Source: Mycolicibacterium litorale
GTDB lineage: Bacteria; Actinomycetota; Actinomycetes; Mycobacteriales; Mycobacteriaceae
Direction: 5' to 3'
Length of the DNA stretch: 64,000 bases
NCBI RefSeq assembly: GCF_014218295.1
Contig: NZ_AP023287.1
Span: 3,038,001-3,102,000 of the forward strand
Shown in pieces: positions 1-10,395 of the stretch. The notes beneath the pieces are model-generated. The model made no database searches. It was not told the origin of the DNA and worked only from the letters and a program-made list of their open reading frames with translations. Position 1 is the stretch's first letter. Each line of letters begins with the position of its first letter. The position numbers and the translations under genes are program-made.

Positions 1-419
1 AACGTGCCGGTCCCCTGCCTCGAGAAGACGGGGAGCACCGCGTGGGCGTCGTTCATGTGCCCGATCAGGTTGCTGCGGATCACTTGCTCGTGAGCCTCGA
101 TCGGAGTGTCCTCGTACCGCCCGACGGCGCCGACGCCCACGTTGCTCACCCACACGTCGATCGCACCGAGCTCTGCCACCGCCTTCTCGGCGAGCGCACG
201 AACCGCACCGGCGTCGGTGACGTCGGTCCGGACGGCGGTGGCCTGGCCGCCTGCCGCCCTGCAGCGTGCCGCAACCTCTTCCAGCGCCTCGAGGTTTCGT
301 GCCGCCACGACCAGATGAACCCCACGCCGGGCGAACAGTTCGGCGGTTGCCTGTCCGATGCCGCTGGAGGCGCCGGTGATGACGACGCGCGGAGGATGGG
401 GGGCGTCGCGGTGGGGCAT
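1..419 (-). CDS. SDR family NAD(P)-dependent oxidoreductase (partial, C-terminus outside window)
   Basis: The N-terminal ~139 residues of a short-chain dehydrogenase are present; the gene runs off the left edge. The ATG at 419 is followed by a beta-strand and the dinucleotide-binding glycine motif GASSGIG at about residues 16-22. Next come the acidic/basic patch AARN that selects the cofactor and an NVG version of the usual NAG motif. The catalytic YxxxK lies beyond the edge, so substrate class cannot be read. It is transcribed away from the DUF222 gene. The family assignment is secure; the substrate is unknown. Confidence 0.85.
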   Translation of the reverse strand, partial: MPHRDAPHPPRVVITGASSGIGQATAELFARRGVHLVVAARNLEALEEVAARCRAAGGQATAVRTDVTDAGAVRALAEKAVAELGAIDVWVSNVGVGAVGRYEDTPIEAHEQVIRSNLIGHMNDAHAVLPVFSRQGTGT

Positions 420-636
420 GGGCGTCTCCTCGTAGGTCGGCGGTGTCCGTCGGTGAGACTTGCCCGCTTCGGCGAAGCTAATCGTCCGACGCCATGAGTG
501 CCTGGTACAGCATCTCGGGCGTCCACCTCTCGGAGTCGTTCACATCGGCCGGTCGTCGGACGGGACCACGAATCGCAACGGCGCTGGTGAACGCGGACGT
601 CGTCGTCGAAATCACGAGATCTGACGGCGCGTCCGG

Positions 637-642
637 TATACT
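637..642 (+). promoter_or_regulatory. TATACT -10 element implying a leaderless start at 650
   Basis: TATACT ends eight bases before the ATG at 650. That spacing puts the expected transcription start at or next to the A of the ATG, so the downstream gene is probably translated from a leaderless mRNA, which is common in mycobacteria. No convincing -35 or ribosome-binding site is seen. This favours 650 over the in-frame ATG at 494. Confidence 0.5.
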
Positions 643-649
643 CGCACAC

Positions 650-1936
650 ATGTTCGAATACGAGATGTTCGCGGAGGTGGACCCGCTGGCGGACGAGGCG
701 TCGCTGGTCGCCCGCATCGCCCATCTCGAACATGTGAAGGCCGCTGCGGCAGCCGGCCAGGCCCGTGCGGCCGCCGCGTTGGATTCCGTCCGGCGCCGCC
801 GGGAGGCCGACGCCGGGGTGCCCGCGGCGAAACGGGGTCGTGGGCTGGCGGGTGAAATCGCCCTCGCCCGGCATGATTCGCCGACCCGCGGCGGGAAGCA
901 CCTGGGGTTCGCCAAGGCGTTGGTGTTCGAGATGCCGTACACCCTGCGGGCGTTGGAGCGCGGTGTGCTCTCGGAGTGGCGCGCCACGCTGATCGTGCGC
1001 GAATCGGCCTGCCTGAGCGTCGGCCACCGCCGCCGGCTCGATGCCGAGTTGTGCGCCGACCTGTCGGCGCTGGAAGGTATGGGCGACAAACGGATCGAGG
1101 CAGCCGCGAAGAGGATCGCCTACCGGCTCGACCCCCAGGCGGTGGTCGACCGGGCCGCGAAGGCTCCCTCCGAACGCACGGTGACCTGCCGGCCGGCACC
1201 GGACACCATGACCTATGTGACGGCGCTGCTGCCCGTCGCCCAGGGCGTGAGCGTGTACGCGGCGCTCAAGCGGGCCGCCGACACGACGTTCGACGACCGC
1301 TCGCGCGGCCAGATCATGGCCGACACCCTTGTCGAACGGGTGACTGGAACCCCCGCCGCGGTGGCGGCTCCGGTGGCGGTGAACCTGGTGATGACCGACC
1401 GCGCCGCGTTCGGTGACGACCCGGAGCCTGCCACCATAACCGGCTACGGGCCCGTGCCCGCCGCGGTGGCCCGCCAGATGATCACCGCCGCGACGACCGA
1501 TCCCCGCTCGGCGGCCACTCTGCGCCGGCTCTACCGTCGCGGCGCCACGCTCGTCGCGATGGAGTCGCGGGCGCGGCGGTTCCCGAAAGGGTTGACAGCC
1601 TTCATCGAAACCCGCGATCAGACGTGCCGCACCCCCTACTGCGACGCCCCGATCCGCCACATCGACCATGCCCACCCGCGCCACGCCGGTGGACCCACCA
1701 GTGCGGTCAACGGTCAGGGCACGTGCGAACGCTGCAACTACGCCAAAGAAGCGCCCGGCTGGTCGGTCACCACCAGCCTCGAAACACGCGGGCACACCAC
1801 GGAACTCGTCACCCCGACCGGGACACGGTATCGATCCACCGCGCCACCGCTGCCCGGCACCCCGGTCGTCACCGTGGCGAAGATAGACACCCGGGTGTCG
1901 ATCGACGTCGACGCGATGCGCTGCCCGGCTGCGTGA
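650..1936 (+). CDS. DUF222 / HNH endonuclease signature protein (13E12 family), intact
   Basis: A 428-residue 13E12-type protein, a multicopy family in mycobacteria whose biochemical role is unproven. The long helical DUF222 domain fills the first ~300 residues. A C-terminal HNH module follows, with the HIDH motif, an N and a CxxC-N pair in the segment CERCN. Unlike the copy at 34 kb it is uninterrupted. A longer reading frame starts at 494, but the TATACT element and the family start (MFEYE...) favour 650. Families like this are targets for phiRv1-type integrases, so this copy is a second potential attachment site. Confidence 0.85.
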   Translation: MFEYEMFAEVDPLADEASLVARIAHLEHVKAAAAAGQARAAAALDSVRRRREADAGVPAAKRGRGLAGEIALARHDSPTRGGKHLGFAKALVFEMPYTLRALERGVLSEWRATLIVRESACLSVGHRRRLDAELCADLSALEGMGDKRIEAAAKRIAYRLDPQAVVDRAAKAPSERTVTCRPAPDTMTYVTALLPVAQGVSVYAALKRAADTTFDDRSRGQIMADTLVERVTGTPAAVAAPVAVNLVMTDRAAFGDDPEPATITGYGPVPAAVARQMITAATTDPRSAATLRRLYRRGATLVAMESRARRFPKGLTAFIETRDQTCRTPYCDAPIRHIDHAHPRHAGGPTSAVNGQGTCERCNYAKEAPGWSVTTSLETRGHTTELVTPTGTRYRSTAPPLPGTPVVTVAKIDTRVSIDVDAMRCPAA

Positions 1937-1957
1937 TCTGCGTCCGAACCGGGTGGC

Positions 1958-3391
1958 TCAGCTGACGAGCGCCGGCTCCCCTCGGCTCCGCCGATCCCAT
2001 TCGGCCAGCACCTCGGGATCGGTGGGCTTCGACAGCAGGCTGCCGGCCACGTACACCAACAGCCCGGAGCCCAGCCCGAGATAGATCGGCTCGTTGGCGT
2101 AGATGTCTCCGACCACGAACATCGTCACCAGGGTGGCGACGGTTCCGACGGCCATCGCCGCGACCGCACCGATGTTGGTACCGCGGCGCCACACCAGCCC
2201 GCCCAGGATGGGGACCAGGAGCCCGCCGACCAGGATGTCGTAGGCGACGGTCAGCGCCGCCACCACGTCCTGCAGCACGCAGGCGATGGCCACCATGACC
2301 AGGCCGAAGCCCGCGACGTACAACCGGTTGTTGCGGATGTGGTCGTCTTCGCTGCCTGCCTCGATGTCGCGTCCACGCAGGCGCGCCACGATGTCTTGGC
2401 TGAACACGGTCGCGGTCGCGATCAGCGCACCACTGGACGTCGACATCACCGCGGCGAGCGCGGCGGCCAGCACCAGCCCGGCGGGCACCGGCGGCAACTG
2501 CATCTCGACGAATTCGGCGAACGCGTCGTCACGCGACTCCAGCGCGGGCAGAAGAACTTTGGCGGCCATGCCGATCACCGCGCCGGCGACGGCGTAGAGC
2601 AGGCAGTACACCCCCGCGCCGGCGCCGGCCCACCGGGCGACGCCCGGGCTGCGGGCGGTGAACACCCGCTGCCAGATGTCCTGGCCGATCAGCAGTCCGA
2701 ACGTGTAGATGACGAAGTAGGTGAGGATGGTGTCACCGCCGATCGCGGTCAGCGACGTCGCCTCGGCGGGCAGCTTGTCGGCCAGCCCGCCCCATCCGCC
2801 GGTCTTCACCAGCGCCACGGGCAACAAGATGAAGAAGATGCCGATGGTCTTGACGAGGAACTGCACGAAATCGGTCAGCGTGATCGACCACATGCCCCCC
2901 AGGGTGGAGTAGACGATGACGACGCCTCCGCCCAGCAGGATCGCGGGCACCTTCCCGATGTCGAACAACGCCCCGAAGATGGTCGAGTAGGCAATGGTGG
3001 AGGTGACCGACAGCATCAAGGTGTATCCCCACATGACCACGCCGGATATCACCGAAGAGCCTGGGCCGTAACGCAGCTCGAGCATCTGGCTGACGGTGTA
3101 GACGCGCAGCCGCTGAATTCGGCCGGCGAACAGTAGACTGAGCGCGAGGATACCGACGCCGATCGCGACGACCAGCCACATACCGGAGATGCCGTACTGG
3201 TAGCCGAGCCCGACACCGCCGATGGTCGAGGCACCGCCGAGGACGATCGCGGCCATGGTGCCCGAGTACAGCAGGGGTCCCAGCCGCCGCCCGGCCACCA
3301 GGAAGTCCGATTGCGTTGTGGCGCGGCGCTTTCCCCAGAAACCGAAGGCGATCATGCCGACGAGGTAGACGACGACTATCGCGATGTCCAT
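1958..3391 (-). CDS. Sodium:solute symporter (SSS) family permease
   Basis: A 477-residue integral membrane protein with about 13 hydrophobic segments, the size and layout of SSS transporters that couple substrate uptake to Na+ or H+. The GKRRATTQSDF region after the first helix and the GGASTIGG glycine-rich helix are typical. It is the last gene of a three-gene minus-strand set after the ThDP decarboxylase (8 bases apart) and the ureohydrolase. Its likely substrate is therefore a guanidino compound, arginine or a related 2-oxo acid. That substrate is inferred from context only. Confidence 0.85.
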   Translation of the reverse strand: MDIAIVVVYLVGMIAFGFWGKRRATTQSDFLVAGRRLGPLLYSGTMAAIVLGGASTIGGVGLGYQYGISGMWLVVAIGVGILALSLLFAGRIQRLRVYTVSQMLELRYGPGSSVISGVVMWGYTLMLSVTSTIAYSTIFGALFDIGKVPAILLGGGVVIVYSTLGGMWSITLTDFVQFLVKTIGIFFILLPVALVKTGGWGGLADKLPAEATSLTAIGGDTILTYFVIYTFGLLIGQDIWQRVFTARSPGVARWAGAGAGVYCLLYAVAGAVIGMAAKVLLPALESRDDAFAEFVEMQLPPVPAGLVLAAALAAVMSTSSGALIATATVFSQDIVARLRGRDIEAGSEDDHIRNNRLYVAGFGLVMVAIACVLQDVVAALTVAYDILVGGLLVPILGGLVWRRGTNIGAVAAMAVGTVATLVTMFVVGDIYANEPIYLGLGSGLLVYVAGSLLSKPTDPEVLAEWDRRSRGEPALVS

Positions 3392-3399
3392 GGGCGCTC

Positions 3400-4974
3400 C
3401 TAGCGGATGTCGAGATGGATGACGGTGGGGCGGTCGGCGTCGAGGGCGCGAGCGACCAACTCGGTGAGATCGGCGTCGGCGGTGGTGCGTACGCCGTGCG
3501 CACCCATGGCCACCGCGAGGGCGGCGAAGTCCGGCGTGCGAAGATCCACTCCGATGGGCGCGATCCCCCGGGCGGCCTCCTGATCCCGGATCTCGCGGTA
3601 GCCGCCGTTGTCGACGACCACCACCGGCACCGGGATTCCGAGCTCGACGAGCGTCATGAGTTCCTGCACCGAGAACATCAGCGCGCCGTCGCCGAGCAGG
3701 ACCGCGACCGGGTCTCCCGGCCGGCCCAACGCGGCGCCGAGCGCAGCCGGCAGACCGTAGCCCAGCGTCGCGTAACCGGGTGAGTAGCAGAAGCGGCGCG
3801 GCGCAGGCATGTCGAAGAAATGCACGGACCCGAAATAGGTGACCTGGGAGCTGTCCCCGGTGAGCACCCCGTCGAGCGGAAGGGCGGCACGGATCGCGGC
3901 ATTGATGCCCGCATACGGACCCGCGTCACGGGCGGCTTCATCTCGGCACGCGGCCCGCAGCTCGGCGGCGGCCCCCACCCCGTCCGCCCGGCGGGTGGCG
4001 AGCGCGGTGCGCAGCGCAGCGGCGGTGGCGGCGGCGTCGCCGTGCAGCCGGTGGTCGGCGGGACAGTTCTTGTCGAGCTGTGCGGCCTCGATATCGCACC
4101 GGATGACGGTGCGCCCGCGGATCTCCCCCTCCCACAGGTCCGAATCGCCGAGTTCGCTGCCGATCACCAGTAACGCGTCGCTGTCCGCGGCGGCCTTCTG
4201 CAGTGCCCGCAGCCGCACCGAGGCCCCCACCGACAGTGCGTGGCCTTCGTCGACGACGCCCTTGCCGTTGACGGTCGTCGCGACCGGCGCAGCCAGCGCT
4301 TCGGAGAGCGCGGTGATCTCCTGCTGTGCGCCGACGGCACCGCCGCCGGCGATGATCACCGGATTGTGCGCTGCGGCAAGGGTTTCGGCGGCCCGGACCA
4401 CAGCGACGGCGTCGGCGACGGGCGCGGCGGCCGGCTCGGCCCGGTGCGCCCGCCCCGACCAGTCCTGCGTCAGCACGTCGACCGGAACCTCGATGTGCAC
4501 CGGCCGGGGCCGACCGCCGACGAATCCGGAGAACGCCGCGGTGACCGCCTCGGCCGCCTCGTCGGCGGTACCCACACGCCGGCTCCACGCCACCAGCTCC
4601 CCCATCGCGGCGCTGGTGTTCTTGGCCTCGTGCAACTGGCCTAGGTCACGGCCCTCGGTGCCGGTCGGCATACCCGGCGACACGATGAGCATCGGCTGGG
4701 ACTCCGCGTACGCGGTGGCGGCCGCGGTCATCACGTTGGTGAGCCCGGGTCCGCTGGTGGTCACCACCACGGCGGGGCGGCCGCTGACGCGGGCATACGC
4801 CTCGGCGGCGTAGCCGGCCCCCTGCTCGTGGCGCGGCGTGATGGTGTGGACCCCCTCGGCCTGCAGGTGGCGGTAGATCTCGAGGTTGTGGGTGCCCGGA
4901 ATCCCGAACACCGTGTCCACCCCGTGGGCGGTCAGCGATTCGACCACCGCGGCGCCGCCGTTGCGGTGACTCAC
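3400..4974 (-). CDS. Thiamine-diphosphate decarboxylase, 5-guanidino-2-oxopentanoate decarboxylase (AruI) type
   Basis: A 524-residue ThDP enzyme of the acetolactate-synthase fold. The N-terminal Pyr domain holds the catalytic glutamate in the segment [10 protein letters not shown] central domain follows, and the C-terminal PP domain carries the ThDP/Mg signature LLGDGALMF with NGGY downstream. The related family includes acetolactate synthase, benzoylformate decarboxylase and AruI. The neighbouring ureohydrolase, whose stop overlaps this start by four bases, favours AruI, which makes 4-guanidinobutanal from the transaminated arginine skeleton. No regulatory-subunit gene (ilvN) is nearby, which argues against acetolactate synthesis. 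Confidence 0.75.
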   Translation of the reverse strand: MSHRNGGAAVVESLTAHGVDTVFGIPGTHNLEIYRHLQAEGVHTITPRHEQGAGYAAEAYARVSGRPAVVVTTSGPGLTNVMTAAATAYAESQPMLIVSPGMPTGTEGRDLGQLHEAKNTSAAMGELVAWSRRVGTADEAAEAVTAAFSGFVGGRPRPVHIEVPVDVLTQDWSGRAHRAEPAAAPVADAVAVVRAAETLAAAHNPVIIAGGGAVGAQQEITALSEALAAPVATTVNGKGVVDEGHALSVGASVRLRALQKAAADSDALLVIGSELGDSDLWEGEIRGRTVIRCDIEAAQLDKNCPADHRLHGDAAATAAALRTALATRRADGVGAAAELRAACRDEAARDAGPYAGINAAIRAALPLDGVLTGDSSQVTYFGSVHFFDMPAPRRFCYSPGYATLGYGLPAALGAALGRPGDPVAVLLGDGALMFSVQELMTLVELGIPVPVVVVDNGGYREIRDQEAARGIAPIGVDLRTPDFAALAVAMGAHGVRTTADADLTELVARALDADRPTVIHLDIR

Positions 4975-5912
4975 CGGTTGCGCCCCAGCACCGAGATCAA
5001 TTCGTAGGCGACGTGGGCGGCGGCGATCCCGGTCATCTCGGCGTGGTCGTAGGCGGGCGCGACCTCGACGATGTCGGCCCCGACGACGTTGACGCCGACC
5101 AGGCTGCGCAAACAGTGCAGTAGTTCGCGGCTCGTCAGCCCGCCGGCCTCGGGCGTGCCGGTGCCGGGGGCGTGTGCCGGATCGAGCACATCGATGTCGA
5201 CCGATACGTACACCGGCGCCTCGCCGAGACGGGCTCGCATACGTTCGATCACGGCTGCCAGGCCCTCGAGCTGGAAGTCGTCGGTGCCGATCACCTGGAA
5301 GCCCAGTACGCGGTCGTCGGAGAGGTCCGTGGGCGCGTAGAGCGGCCCGCGGATCCCGACGTGCAGGCAGTGCTCCGGGTCGAGCAGCCCCTCCTCGCTG
5401 GCCCGGCGGAACGGGGTGCCATGCGTGAACGGCGCGCCGAAATAGGTGTCCCAGGTGTCGAGGTGGGCGTCGAAGTGCAGCACCGCGACGGGACCGTGGT
5501 CGCGGTGCAGCGAGCGCAGCAGCGGCAGGGCGATCGTGTGGTCACCGCCCAGGGTCACCAGTTTCGTTCCGCCGTCCCGCAGTTCGTCCGAGCTGCGTTC
5601 GATGGTGGCGATGGCTTCGGCGATGTCGAACGGGTTCACCGCGATGTCGCCGGCGTCTGCGACCTGCTGAGCGGCGAACGGCTGCACGTCCAGCGGCGGG
5701 TGATAAGGCCGCAGCAGCTTCGACGAGGCGCGGACGTGTCCCGGTCCGAACCGGGCACCGGGCCGGTAGGACACTCCGGTGTCGAACGGGACACCGACGA
5801 CGGCGACGTCGGCGCGCCCGACCTCGTCGATGCGCGGCAGGCGGGCGAAAGTGGCGGGGCCGGCGTAGCGCGGCACCTTGGTCGCGTCGACGGGTCCGAT
5901 CGGTGTGCTCAT
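4971..5912 (-). CDS. Agmatinase/guanidinobutyrase-type ureohydrolase
   Basis: A 313-residue binuclear manganese ureohydrolase that cleaves a guanidino group to urea plus amine. The three metal-binding motifs are present in order: GGDHT, DAHLD and SVDIDVLDP followed by APGTGTPE. The ATG at 5912 is chosen because the 28 upstream in-frame residues are cysteine-rich and unlike the family. Coupled to the decarboxylase by an overlap of four bases, it plausibly acts on 4-guanidinobutyrate or agmatine. The exact substrate cannot be read from sequence. It is divergent from the PucR-type regulator. Confidence 0.85.
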   Translation of the reverse strand: MSTPIGPVDATKVPRYAGPATFARLPRIDEVGRADVAVVGVPFDTGVSYRPGARFGPGHVRASSKLLRPYHPPLDVQPFAAQQVADAGDIAVNPFDIAEAIATIERSSDELRDGGTKLVTLGGDHTIALPLLRSLHRDHGPVAVLHFDAHLDTWDTYFGAPFTHGTPFRRASEEGLLDPEHCLHVGIRGPLYAPTDLSDDRVLGFQVIGTDDFQLEGLAAVIERMRARLGEAPVYVSVDIDVLDPAHAPGTGTPEAGGLTSRELLHCLRSLVGVNVVGADIVEVAPAYDHAEMTGIAAAHVAYELISVLGRNR

Positions 5913-5979
5913 GCCATCAGCCTCGTCGAGACCTGCGTCACAGCAACAGCGACAAGACGGCCAACCAGAGCGATCGGTG

Positions 5980-5996
5980 ATGGACAATTCGTCCAT
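5980..5996. promoter_or_regulatory. Perfect dyad ATGGAC-N5-GTCCAT between divergent genes
   Basis: Two six-base arms flank AATTC, 68 bases upstream of the ureohydrolase start and over the start region of the PucR-type regulator. It is the only perfect dyad I noticed in this divergent interval. Its position suits an operator through which the regulator controls both itself and the catabolic genes. Operator function is inferred. Confidence 0.45.
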
Positions 5997-7530
5997 GCCG
6001 ACCGTTGTCGAACTCGTGGCCGATCCCGACCTCGGGCTGATGCTGGTGGCCGGCGCGGGGCAGGCGCACCGCGAGGTGGACGCCGCGGCAGTCTCGGAAC
6101 TCGCTCACCCCGGCTCGTGGCTGCAGGGCGGCGAACTCCTGCTCACGATCGGGTTGCTGCTGCCCGCCACCGTCGAGGGCTGCCGCGCGTACCTCAGCGA
6201 ACTCGACGCGGCGGGCGTGCGGGCGGTCGGTCTCGGTCTGGGCGCCGATCTGCCCCATCAACACGCACCCGACCGCCTGGTCACCGCGGCCGACGAGATC
6301 GGCATCCCGTTGCTGACGGTCCCCGATCCGGTGCCGTTCATCGCCGTCACCAAGGCGGTGTTCGCGGCCCGTGCCCGCGCCGAACGCCAGGACTTGGAAT
6401 GGGCGCTGCGGACCCAGCGCGCGTTGACCGCGGCGGCGGTGACCCCCGGCGGTCTGCTCGGCATCCTGACCGCGCACCGCGACGCCACCGGCCGCACGGG
6501 TGTGGTCCTCGACCTGCTGGGCCGCGTGCTGGCCGAGTCCGGTCCCGGCAGCGCGTCGTTGGTGACGGCTCTGGAGCCCTTGATCGACTCGGTGCGGGAT
6601 CAGGGCTTGGCCGCGGCCGCCGTCGACATCGGCGCCGGCCGGCGCCGGGAGGTGCACGCCCTGGGCGCCCGGCGCCTGCGCGGCTGGCTGGTGGTCGACG
6701 GTCCGGCGGATTCACCTGCCGCGCAGCAGGTCTCGGGCGATCTCGTGTCGCTGCTGTCGCTGGAGCTGGAACGCCGGCTCGGCATGAACACCGCCCAGCG
6801 GCGGGGGCGGGCGCAGGTACTCGACCGACTGGCCCGCGGCACCGTCGACGACATCGTGGCCGCGCGCTGGCTCGCGTCGGCGGGGCTGCCGGACAGCGAT
6901 GTCCGGGCCGCCGCGGTCGACGCCCCCGGCGACGCCGACGACCTCGCGGCCGACCTGCTCGTCACGCTGCCCGACGCGCTGGTGCGCGTGCTCGGTGACG
7001 TCGTCGAGGTGGCGGTGCCGCTCGACACCGACCTGGCCGCCGCGCTCGGCTCGCTGGCCGCGGGCCGGGCCGCAGGCATCGGGATGGCCGTGCGCCCCGG
7101 TGCGCTCGCGGTGTCGCTGCGTCAGGCCCGATCGGTGCTGTCCGTCGGTCGGCGGCAGGGCGGGCACGTGCGGGCCGAGGACGTGGCGAGCAGCCGCGTG
7201 CTGCTGGGCAGCGCCGACGCCGAGTCGCTGCGCGGATACGCCGATGCGATGCTCGGACCGTTGGATGCCGCCGACCGTTCGACCGAGCTGGTGCGCACGC
7301 TGTCGGGATTCCTCGAACACAACGGTCACTGGGCGGCGACGGCGGCGGCGCTGCGGGTGCACCGGCACACCGTGCGCAACCGGATCGACGCGGTCGAACG
7401 GCTCACCGGCAGGCGCATGGACGAAGCCTCGGACCGCTTCGAACTGTGGCTGGCGTTGCGCGCCCGGGAGGCCGCGCGAATGTCGACCGGCCAGCGGTCC
7501 GGCGGCGATACGCTGCCACGGTGGCGGTAA
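5980..7530 (+). CDS. PucR family transcriptional regulator
   Basis: A 516-residue regulator with an N-terminal PucR domain (from [10 protein letters not shown], residues ~6-125), a middle GGDEF-like region and a C-terminal PucR-type helix-turn-helix of the Fis class (segment HRHTVRNRI near residue 465). PucR proteins usually activate nitrogen-compound catabolism. Here it diverges from a permease/decarboxylase/ureohydrolase set, so arginine or guanidino-acid use is the expected regulon. The starts at 5980 and 5995 are both possible, and both lie within the dyad described separately. Confidence 0.85.
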   Translation: MDNSSMPTVVELVADPDLGLMLVAGAGQAHREVDAAAVSELAHPGSWLQGGELLLTIGLLLPATVEGCRAYLSELDAAGVRAVGLGLGADLPHQHAPDRLVTAADEIGIPLLTVPDPVPFIAVTKAVFAARARAERQDLEWALRTQRALTAAAVTPGGLLGILTAHRDATGRTGVVLDLLGRVLAESGPGSASLVTALEPLIDSVRDQGLAAAAVDIGAGRRREVHALGARRLRGWLVVDGPADSPAAQQVSGDLVSLLSLELERRLGMNTAQRRGRAQVLDRLARGTVDDIVAARWLASAGLPDSDVRAAAVDAPGDADDLAADLLVTLPDALVRVLGDVVEVAVPLDTDLAAALGSLAAGRAAGIGMAVRPGALAVSLRQARSVLSVGRRQGGHVRAEDVASSRVLLGSADAESLRGYADAMLGPLDAADRSTELVRTLSGFLEHNGHWAATAAALRVHRHTVRNRIDAVERLTGRRMDEASDRFELWLALRAREAARMSTGQRSGGDTLPRWR

Positions 7531-8840
7531 GCGAGACCCGTCGGTCAGTGTGCGTGCCGGAGGTGGTGCTGCAGAGCCGCATGCCCGCGCGCACCCGGCA
7601 CTACGCCGAGGCCGTCATCCGCAGGCTGCGGGTGCTGACCATCGCGACCTGGATCGCGGCGATCGTGTCCGCCGTGTTCGGGACCCTCCAGCTCGCGATC
7701 GGCGGGCCGGGCTGGTGGATCGGCGTGCTGAACCTCGTCTTCGCGGTCCTGTTCCTGGGCATCCCGCTGCTCTACCGCTTCGGCGAGCTGATCGCGCCGC
7801 TGACCTTCTTCGTGCTCGCCTACCTGTCGGTGACGTTCATCTGCTACTCCGTCGGCACCAACTCCGGTCTGCAGTTCTACTACCTCGTGGCCGCATCGCT
7901 GGTGGTGCTCGTGCTCGGCATCGAGCGGATCGTGATGTCGGCCGTGATCGTCACGCTCGGCCTCGGCGCCTGTATCGCGATGGAGCTGGCCGTACCCGAC
8001 GACCGCGGTCTACGACCGTCGTGGATGCTGACGGTGGGCTTCGTGCTGTCGGCCGTGTCCGCGACCGTGATGGTGTTCGCCACCGTCTGGTACGCGCTGC
8101 GGGAGACCGACCGCGCGGAGCGGGCGATGGAGGCGGAGTACCAGCGCTCCGAGAAGCTATTGACCAACATCCTGCCCGCCACGGTCGCCGAACGCCTCAA
8201 GGATCCGACACACACGATCATCGCCGACCGGTATGACGATGCCTCGATCCTGTTCGCAGACATCGCCGGTTACACGAAGAGAGCCAGCGACACCTCACCG
8301 AGCGAGCTGGTCCGCTTCCTCGACCGGCTCTACACCGAACTCGACGGGCTCGTCGACCGCCACGGCCTGGAGAAGGTCAAGACCAGCGGCGACAGCTACA
8401 TGGTGGTCAGTGGGGTCCCGAGGCCGCGGCCGGACCACGCCGAAGCCCTGGCCTGCCTGGCACTCGACATGGCGGAGGCCGTCGCGGACCTCGAGGATCC
8501 GCTCGGACGGGCGGTGCCGCTGCGCATCGGCCTGGCGTCCGGACCGGTGGTGGCGGGTGTGGTCGGCGCGCGCAAGTTCTTCTACGACGTGTGGGGAGAC
8601 GCCGTCAACGTGGCATCGCGCATGGAGACCACCGATGTCGAGGGACGAATACAGGTGCCGCACAACGTTTATGAGCGGATCAAGCACTCGTTCGTGTTCG
8701 AGGAGCGCGGCGACGTCGACGTCAAGGGCAAGGGTGTGATGCACACCTGGTACCTGGTGGGCCGACACGACGACAGCGCGGTCCGCGAAGCGGTCGAACG
8801 TCCCGTCAGCGGACGAACAGTGACATCACCAGCTGGTTGA
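7521..8840 (+). CDS. cya: Membrane class III adenylate cyclase (Rv1625c/Cya type)
   Basis: About 439 residues: a cytoplasmic N-terminus, six transmembrane helices (residues ~30-200), a short linker and one class III cyclase domain. This matches Rv1625c, which works as a homodimer resembling half a mammalian adenylyl cyclase. Visible catalytic elements are the metal aspartates in FADIAG and SGDSYM, the adenine-selecting lysine in EKVKTSGD with the aspartate in YDVWGD, and the transition-state pair in NVASRM. The GTG at 7521 is chosen to match the Rv1625c length; ATG 7581 is an alternative. It overlaps the end of the PucR gene by ten bases. Confidence 0.85.
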   Translation: MAVSETRRSVCVPEVVLQSRMPARTRHYAEAVIRRLRVLTIATWIAAIVSAVFGTLQLAIGGPGWWIGVLNLVFAVLFLGIPLLYRFGELIAPLTFFVLAYLSVTFICYSVGTNSGLQFYYLVAASLVVLVLGIERIVMSAVIVTLGLGACIAMELAVPDDRGLRPSWMLTVGFVLSAVSATVMVFATVWYALRETDRAERAMEAEYQRSEKLLTNILPATVAERLKDPTHTIIADRYDDASILFADIAGYTKRASDTSPSELVRFLDRLYTELDGLVDRHGLEKVKTSGDSYMVVSGVPRPRPDHAEALACLALDMAEAVADLEDPLGRAVPLRIGLASGPVVAGVVGARKFFYDVWGDAVNVASRMETTDVEGRIQVPHNVYERIKHSFVFEERGDVDVKGKGVMHTWYLVGRHDDSAVREAVERPVSGRTVTSPAG

Positions 8841-10395
8841 CCCGCCTGCGCGGCCAGCCGGTCAACCCGTCGCTGGCGAGCGCTGCGCGTGCCGCGTTGC
8901 GCCCGCAGACCCCGTGCACCCCGCCGCCCGGATGGGCGCCCGCGCTGCCGAGGTAGAGCCCCTCGACCGGCGTCTCGGCGCGGCCGAATCCCGGCGTCGG
9001 CCGGAAGATCAGCTGCTGCTGCAGTTGGGCGGTACCGCCGTTGACCGCCCCGCCGACCAGGTTGGCGTCGGAGGCGGTGAGCTCGGAGGGACGCTGGATG
9101 AACTTGCCGACGACCTGATCGGTGAAGCCGGGAGCATGCTCCTCAAGTACCCGGTCCACCGCCTCGGACAGCCGGTCGGCCGATTCGTCGTCGGTGACGT
9201 CGCGCGGCAGATGCGTGTAGGCCCAGGCACTTTCGGTGCCCGCCGGCGAGCGGGTCGGGTCGGCGGTCGTCATCTGGCCGAACAGCATGAACGGGTGGTC
9301 GGGCACGGTTCGGGTGTTGAGGTCGGCCATCCAGCGGACCAGCCCGTCCTCGTCGGCGCCGAGGTGCACCGTGCCCACCTCGTTGAGGTTCTTCGAACGC
9401 CACGGGATCGGCGCGTCCAGCGCGTAGTTGATCTTGAGGACCGGGGTGTCCCAGGTGAAGTGTTCGAGATCCTCCAACAGCCGCGGCGGCACCGCCGAGC
9501 TGGGCAGCAGCTGGCGGTACAGCGCCGGTGCGGAGACGTCGGCCACCACGGCGCGGCGCGCCGAGATCGACCGGCCGTCGGCGGTGCGCACGCCCACGGC
9601 CCGGCCGCCCCGCACCTGGATCTCGGTGACGGATTGACCGCAGTGGATCTGCGCACCGGCGGACCGGGCCCGGTTGACCAGCGCCGCGGTGAGCTGGCCG
9701 GCGCCGCCGACCGGGACGGGCCAGCCGCCGTCCTGCGCCATCATGATCAGCATGAAGCCCATGACGCCGCTGCCCGGTGCGTCGACCGGCACGTCGGCGT
9801 GCAGGGCGTTGCCGAGCAGCAGCAGCCGGGCCGCATCGCCGGCGAAGAGTTGTCTGGCCATCTCACCCGCCGGCAGCATCAGCCGGTGGACCAGCCGCAA
9901 GGCATCGGCGGTACCCAGTGCGCGCAGCAGTCCGACCGCGCCGCGGACGGGGGGAAACGGTGAGAAGAGGCTGGCGAGCAGCGGCTCTTTGACCTGTTGC
10001 CACAGCTCACACACCCGCAGCCAGTTGTCGCCGTCGGCGGGGTGGTTGCGGGCGAGTTCCTCGGCCGTGCGCGAGATGTCGCGGTAGATCACCGGCGCGT
10101 CGTCGTCGGTGGCCGAACGTGGGTGGCCGACGACCGCGGGCGCGTGCGTCCACTGCAGCCCGTGGTCTTCCAGATGGAGGCTCTTCAAGACCGGTGACGC
10201 CACCGACAGCGGATAGAACGCACTGTAGAGGTCGCTGGTGTAGCCGGGGATGCGTTCGGCGCTGCGGACGGCCCCGCCGGGTTCGGGCTGCGCCTCGAGC
10301 ACCACGACGTCCCAGCCGGCGTCGGCCATCAGGGTGGCGGCGACGAGACCGTTGTGCCCTGCGCCGATGACGACGGCGTCGGCGCTAGCTGCCAT
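8806..10395 (-). CDS. FAD-dependent oxidoreductase, phytoene-desaturase-like
   Basis: A 529-residue flavoprotein with an N-terminal Rossmann motif, VIGAGHNGLVAA at residues ~8-19, followed by an acidic VLEAQPEPGG segment for the FAD ribose. A C-terminal flavin-contact region ends in the GGGVHGVCGRNAAR segment. It belongs to the large phytoene desaturase/CrtI-like superfamily, many of whose members in mycobacteria have no known substrate. Its start overlaps the end of the SRPBCC gene by 11 bases, suggesting a two-gene unit. Its 3' end overlaps the convergent cyclase gene by 35 bases. Confidence 0.8.
   Translation of the reverse strand: MAASADAVVIGAGHNGLVAATLMADAGWDVVVLEAQPEPGGAVRSAERIPGYTSDLYSAFYPLSVASPVLKSLHLEDHGLQWTHAPAVVGHPRSATDDDAPVIYRDISRTAEELARNHPADGDNWLRVCELWQQVKEPLLASLFSPFPPVRGAVGLLRALGTADALRLVHRLMLPAGEMARQLFAGDAARLLLLGNALHADVPVDAPGSGVMGFMLIMMAQDGGWPVPVGGAGQLTAALVNRARSAGAQIHCGQSVTEIQVRGGRAVGVRTADGRSISARRAVVADVSAPALYRQLLPSSAVPPRLLEDLEHFTWDTPVLKINYALDAPIPWRSKNLNEVGTVHLGADEDGLVRWMADLNTRTVPDHPFMLFGQMTTADPTRSPAGTESAWAYTHLPRDVTDDESADRLSEAVDRVLEEHAPGFTDQVVGKFIQRPSELTASDANLVGGAVNGGTAQLQQQLIFRPTPGFGRAETPVEGLYLGSAGAHPGGGVHGVCGRNAARAALASDGLTGWPRRRVNQLVMSLFVR

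Noticed and set aside
146..1795. 549-codon open frame on the minus strand opposite the DUF222 gene
   Set aside because: Histidine/arginine/glycine-rich composition of an antisense shadow in high-GC DNA; the plus-strand frame has clear HNH and DUF222 motifs.
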